Virus record (IMG/VR): IMGVR_UViG_3300042923_001829
Coordinates: 1 to 41,194 of that record
Direction: 5' to 3' (one strand)
Length of the DNA: 41,194 nucleotides
From: a virus
Under the pieces are notes generated by a model. The model was not told where the DNA came from. It saw only the letters and a program-made list of their open reading frames with translations, and did no database searches. This document shows, one piece after another, positions 38,051 through 41,194 of the stretch. Every line of letters starts with the position of its first letter. The stretch's first letter is position 1. Position numbers and translations under genes: made by a program.

Positions 38051-38278
38051 CTATTCATAAAACATTGAAGCAAATGTGCTGATCGGTATAAGTCTAGCAT
38101 CTCTTTCTTCCAACATAGCCATAGGGAAACTTTCCCTTTCATGGTTTTTTACAAATTCTAGCGTAAAACTAAAATCATCAAAAGATAGTACTCTGCCTAT
38201 TCTCCAAGTTTCAACAGTTTCCATTTCCACAGGGTCAAATTTATGACATCTAATTTGCACCTCATCACCTATTTTCAT
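38051..38278 (-). CDS. Small hypothetical protein, host flank
   Basis: A 75-residue protein with mainly beta character (MKIGDEVQIRCHKFDPVEME, RIGRVLSFDDFSFTLEFV). It may be an SH3-like or PilZ-like small barrel; no family is certain. GGAG lies 9 nt upstream of the ATG. It ends next to the tRNA terminator and is outside the prophage. Confidence 0.6.
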   Translation of the reverse strand: MKIGDEVQIRCHKFDPVEMETVETWRIGRVLSFDDFSFTLEFVKNHERESFPMAMLEERDARLIPISTFASMFYE

Positions 38279-38556
38279 GGGATCACGCTCCTTTGTGATA
38301 TTATACCACTAACCATTAACCAATATTCAGTTGATAAGATTTTCCATTTGTTTAGCTTAAAATAGGATTTGAGAGATTCTTCGTATAAGCTATAGGTCTG
38401 TTTGCTAAACATTTCTAATATATAAGATGTCTATGCGAAAAGTGATGTGCATTTCATGTCCATGATTACTCCAATTTTTATAGGATCAATACATACAATA
38501 CTTATAGGCTGGATATCTTAACTAAGTAAAATTCATGCGACAATTAGAGGTGCCCT
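38279..38556. other. Intergenic region in host flank
   Basis: I see no gene or clear RNA element in this AT-rich gap; it should contain the divergent promoters of the two neighbouring genes but none is convincing. Confidence 0.4.
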
Positions 38557-39057
38557 ATGCGAACTACTTGTAAATCGAAATTATTAATATTAGTTATTTT
38601 ACTCATGCCTATTATTTTTTCATATCTTCCTCTAAAAGCTATCTCAGATGTTCCTGTAAGTGACACTGAGCATAAGAGAATTATGACACAATTTATCTCT
38701 GAGCTAAAAAGTATTCAAAACAGGATCCTCGGAGCATCTCAGCTCGCTCTAGACGAACCACCTGAGAACATCAGCCTAACTAGAGATATTAATTTAATTA
38801 ATAACGATATTTCTAAACTTCGTCAGCGCGTAATAGAGTATAATTCCGATATTCCATCTACTGACTTAAGGAATAAAGATGCTTTATTTCTCCGAAATGC
38901 TATTAATGACAGCCAAATTTCCTTATATCAATTAAGTGAAATATCTCAAACAACTACTAATCTTGAGAAGATTTTGCTTCTCGAGGATTTTTTTGAATAC
39001 AAAAAGTCTGGTGAACAAACGCTTGTGAATTTAGAAAATATGATTACACGATACTAA
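38557..39057 (+). CDS. Secreted or membrane-anchored hypothetical protein
   Basis: A 166-residue protein with an N-terminal signal peptide or anchor (KSKLLILVILLMPIIFSYLP, residues ~6-25, with a possible cleavage after LKA) and a helical remainder (HKRIMTQFISELKSIQNRIL, LEKILLLEDFFEYKKSGEQT). No family recognised. GAGGTG is 4 nt before the ATG. A terminator follows at 39079. Confidence 0.65.
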   Translation: MRTTCKSKLLILVILLMPIIFSYLPLKAISDVPVSDTEHKRIMTQFISELKSIQNRILGASQLALDEPPENISLTRDINLINNDISKLRQRVIEYNSDIPSTDLRNKDALFLRNAINDSQISLYQLSEISQTTTNLEKILLLEDFFEYKKSGEQTLVNLENMITRY

Positions 39058-39078
39058 TTAACTATATTTATTTATAGA

Positions 39079-39113
39079 GCCTGATTATTTAATTTTCAGG
39101 CCTTTTGCGTTTT
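39079..39113 (+). terminator. Intrinsic terminator
   Basis: GCCTGA (39079-39084) pairs with TCAGGC (39096-39101), followed by CTTTTGCGTTTTT. It closes the secreted protein gene. Confidence 0.7.
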
Positions 39114-39320
39114 TACTTATAAAAAGGCAATTCTATTCTTTTATTGAAGTAATTACCTAAATCTTATATAATGAGCTCAAAAGTGAGGATGATTATATTT
39201 AAAAAACAATAAAGTTTTTATGATTAAAGCTCATATGACTCACTCTTTTTCATAGGGGACATATATTAGTAATAAATACACCTGTCTATTGTGATACTGG
39301 ATTTAAAAGGGAGGATTTAT

Positions 39321-39722
39321 ATGTTTGATTTTAAATTTGATTGGGATAAATCAGTTGAAATAGGTGTTCCTGAAATTGATTCTCAGCACCAAGAACTTTT
39401 TAGGATTGGAAGAGAAGTTAATTATATGCTTCTCATTAATTTTAATAACATTACTGAGGATCAGTTATTAACTATTGTTGGTGAACTTAGGAATTACATT
39501 ACGTACCATTTTTATTATGAAGAAGCTTTTATGAATGAAATTAATTATCCTAACTTTTTAGCTCATAAAAATAGTCATCAAAACTTTAAAAATAAAGTTA
39601 ATGCACTTGATTGTGATAACCTTAGAAGTTCATTTAAAATTTTAAAAGAATTACTTGTAACTTGGGTCTTTGAACATGTTCTTGTAGAAGACTACAATCT
39701 CAAAGCTTTTATAAATACTTAA
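39321..39722 (+). CDS. Bacteriohemerythrin
   Basis: A 133-residue single-domain hemerythrin that binds O2 at a non-haem di-iron centre. All seven ligands are present: H23 (SQHQELF), H63 and E67 (HFYYEE), H82 and H86 (HKNSH), H119 (FEHV) and D124 (VEDY). Such proteins sense, store or scavenge oxygen in anaerobes and microaerophiles. ATG 39321 (MFDFKFDWDKS) has GGGAGGA upstream; the frame to 39291 is not supported. Confidence 0.94.
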   Translation: MFDFKFDWDKSVEIGVPEIDSQHQELFRIGREVNYMLLINFNNITEDQLLTIVGELRNYITYHFYYEEAFMNEINYPNFLAHKNSHQNFKNKVNALDCDNLRSSFKILKELLVTWVFEHVLVEDYNLKAFINT

Positions 39723-39771
39723 ATATTACCTTAAACACCTTATTTACCCTCAAGTATATCCTTCTTATTGA

Positions 39772-39799
39772 TTTCAGGTTTTATTATTAAAACCTGAAA
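39772..39799. terminator. Long hairpin between convergent genes
   Basis: TTTCAGGTTTTA (39772-39783) and TAAAACCTGAAA (39788-39799) form a perfect 12-bp stem with a 4-nt loop. It lies between the convergent hemerythrin and HTH membrane protein genes and probably terminates one or both, although the following T runs are poor. Confidence 0.55.
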
Positions 39800-39801
39800 G
39801 A

Positions 39802-40179
39802 TTATAATATCCATCTCTCTATTGTATTATATTCTCTACGATTGCCTGCAATCTCTTTTAACCATTCATCTATCTGGTCCTTATAAAAATACTGTTCATT
39901 ATCTACTGTAAAATATGGAAACATTATACCCGAAAAACTTCCTGTCTCATTTAGTTTAATTCTTTCTGTTTCAATAATTCCTTTAACTTTTTCTTCGGGC
40001 ATATTTAAGTACTCAGCGACCTGCGTCAAATTTAGAACTTTATTATTTCCAAATGAATATGTATTTGATTTTTGTATATTTGCAGCGCTAATAGCTCTTC
40101 CAATAAAATAGCCATTAAAAATAATGGATACTCCTATAAATAAAATAATACTTGCCATCGCAAAATTCTTTTTGAACAT
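39802..40179 (-). CDS. Membrane-anchored protein with excisionase-like HTH domain
   Basis: A 125-residue protein. One membrane helix (residues ~9-29, ASIILFIGVSIIFNGYFIGR) is followed by an HTH_17-like domain (VLNLTQVAEYLNMPEEKVKG, then QYFYKDQIDEWLKEI). AAAGGAGGAA precedes the ATG. The combination of a membrane anchor with a DNA-binding-type fold occurs in several Bacillota; function unknown. Confidence 0.65.
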   Translation of the reverse strand: MFKKNFAMASIILFIGVSIIFNGYFIGRAISAANIQKSNTYSFGNNKVLNLTQVAEYLNMPEEKVKGIIETERIKLNETGSFSGIMFPYFTVDNEQYFYKDQIDEWLKEIAGNRREYNTIERWIL

Positions 40180-40437
40180 CTTATTTCCTCCTTTTTAGTA
40201 AATACTCTTTAATTATAAACTATTTTTCAAATTATTCTACCTGTTTCATTTAATCAAAAACCTCTCTCCATAACATCCAGTCTTTTACTGTTTACAATAT
40301 CTCCTATTGGTTTTATAATTTAAGTACATAGATTATTTTAAAAACCATTCATATGAAACTTAAAATTATAAAGAAGTGTTGTCTATATTAGGACACTTGT
40401 CTTAATATTTAAAATGATTCACTTACTTGATTTATTT

Positions 40438-40465
40438 AAGGGGCTAAACAAGGCCTCTTTTTTAT
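40438..40465 (+). terminator. Orphan plus-strand intrinsic terminator
   Basis: AGGGGC pairs with GCCTCT (one G-U) around an 8-nt loop, followed by TTTTTAT. No coding frame precedes it on this strand within 700 bp. Confidence 0.5.
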
Positions 40466-40492
40466 ATGGCTTTATCTTATATTCTATTGTAC

Positions 40493-40534
40493 AAAAAAAA
40501 TAACAGACACTCTTTCTCAGGGTCTGTTATTTTT
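40493..40534. terminator. Bidirectional intrinsic terminator of the ERF gene
   Basis: A perfect 10-bp stem (40499-40508 and 40522-40531) with T runs on both sides; on the minus strand it closes the ERF gene. Confidence 0.75.
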
Positions 40535-40579
40535 ATATAAACTTATTATAATATCTTCTATCTGGCTTTTGGCATTAGA

Positions 40580-41194
40580 TTATGCACCTACTGGCACATC
40601 AGGTTTTTGTTCCAGCCAACCGATTAGCTTATCGTATTGTTCTTTATTAAGATCATTAAGACTCTCTAGCTTACATAATGTTTTAAGTCCATTTGCATCA
40701 AATCCTTTGCGCATACCAATCGCATAGAGTCTTGAAAGCTGTTTTTGAGTAACTTTGTAACCACTGTTTTTTACAGTATTTGTTTTATCTAGTCCACTTG
40801 CCATGTTGCCGTCATCATCCTCATCAGTCGTAACAATTCCTAAAGCACACTGCAATGAGTATCGCCTTAAATACGTTACTGTTGCCATAGATTGCTGCAC
40901 ATTGCCGCTAATCTTGATTTGCAAGGGTTCAAATTCTATAAATTCTCCTGTTTCATGCAAAAGCATTGTAGAGACACTAATGACGTCCCCATTCATGGTT
41001 CCATTGGTATTCTGCAAAAAAGATAAACCATGTTTTGCAAGTATAGGTCTTATAGATCCAACAATATCTTCAAGCGTTGTATACGTTGATTTGAAAAAAG
41101 GATTAGCTGATGTTCTTTTAAGAGTCTCTGCTTCACTCTGAAATTTAACAATTGCTTCTGCAATATTTTTAATACTCTCTGATTTATTAACCAT
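40580..41194 (-). CDS. ERF-family single-strand annealing protein
   Basis: A 204-residue ERF recombinase. The family core is present: ANPFFKSTYTTLEDIVGSIR near residues 31-50, LAKHGLSFLQNTNG near 53-66, and the MATVTYLRRYSLQCALGIVT motif near 108-127 followed by DEDDDGN. The C-terminus (residues ~145-195) is a separate helical module. ERF proteins anneal single strands in phage recombination. The ATG coincides with the last bases of the window, so an upstream site is not visible. As a typical phage gene outside the attachment site, it suggests a second element to the right. Confidence 0.88.
   Translation of the reverse strand: MVNKSESIKNIAEAIVKFQSEAETLKRTSANPFFKSTYTTLEDIVGSIRPILAKHGLSFLQNTNGTMNGDVISVSTMLLHETGEFIEFEPLQIKISGNVQQSMATVTYLRRYSLQCALGIVTTDEDDDGNMASGLDKTNTVKNSGYKVTQKQLSRLYAIGMRKGFDANGLKTLCKLESLNDLNKEQYDKLIGWLEQKPDVPVGA

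Larger units (their letters stand above)
40180..40579. other. AT-rich intergenic region with two terminators
   Basis: No gene visible. A plus-strand terminator lies at 40438-40465 (AGGGGC with GCCTCT, then a T run) without an obvious upstream gene, which may mark a small RNA. A bidirectional one (AATAACAGAC at 40499-40508 with GTCTGTTATT at 40522-40531) closes the ERF gene on the minus strand. Confidence 0.5.

Overview
The window holds almost all of a temperate, contractile-tailed phage integrated in the genome of a low-GC Bacillota bacterium (Clostridia or Negativicutes; I cannot go lower). It combines an HK97-type head with a PBSX/Xkd-type tail. Nearly all phage genes lie on the minus strand, so the prophage reads from right to left. 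The last ~3.2 kb is AT-rich flanking DNA.

Layout from right to left. 37.92-37.96 kb: an orphan 3' half of tRNA-Thr(GGT), the displaced end of the attachment site. 33.9-37.84 kb: tyrosine integrase, a XRE repressor, an excisionase, a RepA_N-like initiator with a predicted antisense RNA over its leader, a second XRE regulator and a membrane protein. 32.8-33.74 kb: CI/Cro-type switch with divergent promoters. 22.65-32.8 kb: early operon with SNF2 helicase, VRR-NUC nuclease, a RecB-like nuclease fused to a RecA/Sak4-like ATPase, DUF669, compact PolB, MazG-like, ThyX-like, D5-type primase-helicase, iteron-like repeats and an ArpU/sigma-like regulator. 22.0-22.44 kb: HNH endonuclease. 19.6-21.8 kb: AT-rich Z1-domain ATPase gene with its own promoter and terminator. 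19.24-19.6 kb: control region with a promoter whose spacer is a perfect palindrome, followed by a terminator. 1.4-19.24 kb: late operon (Mom-like DNA-modification enzyme, terminase, head, tail with a -1 frameshift chaperone, baseplate, fibre, holin, amidase). 1-1.26 kb: AT-rich DUF262-type gene with its own consensus promoter.

The phage looks composite. Core genes use an AAGGGGGTG-like Shine-Dalgarno and are strongly depleted in GATC (about ten in ~28 kb by my reading). The DUF262 gene, the Z1 gene, the integrase/RepA module and the right flank use AAGGAG-type sites, are AT-richer and are less depleted in GATC. The two isolated cargo genes, DUF262 and Z1, are the best candidates for phage-borne defence. 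The integrase/RepA_N/antisense-RNA block looks like a plasmid or ICE-type replicon joined to a phage. Flanking genes on the right include a bacteriohemerythrin and, at the edge, an ERF-family annealing protein that may belong to another element.
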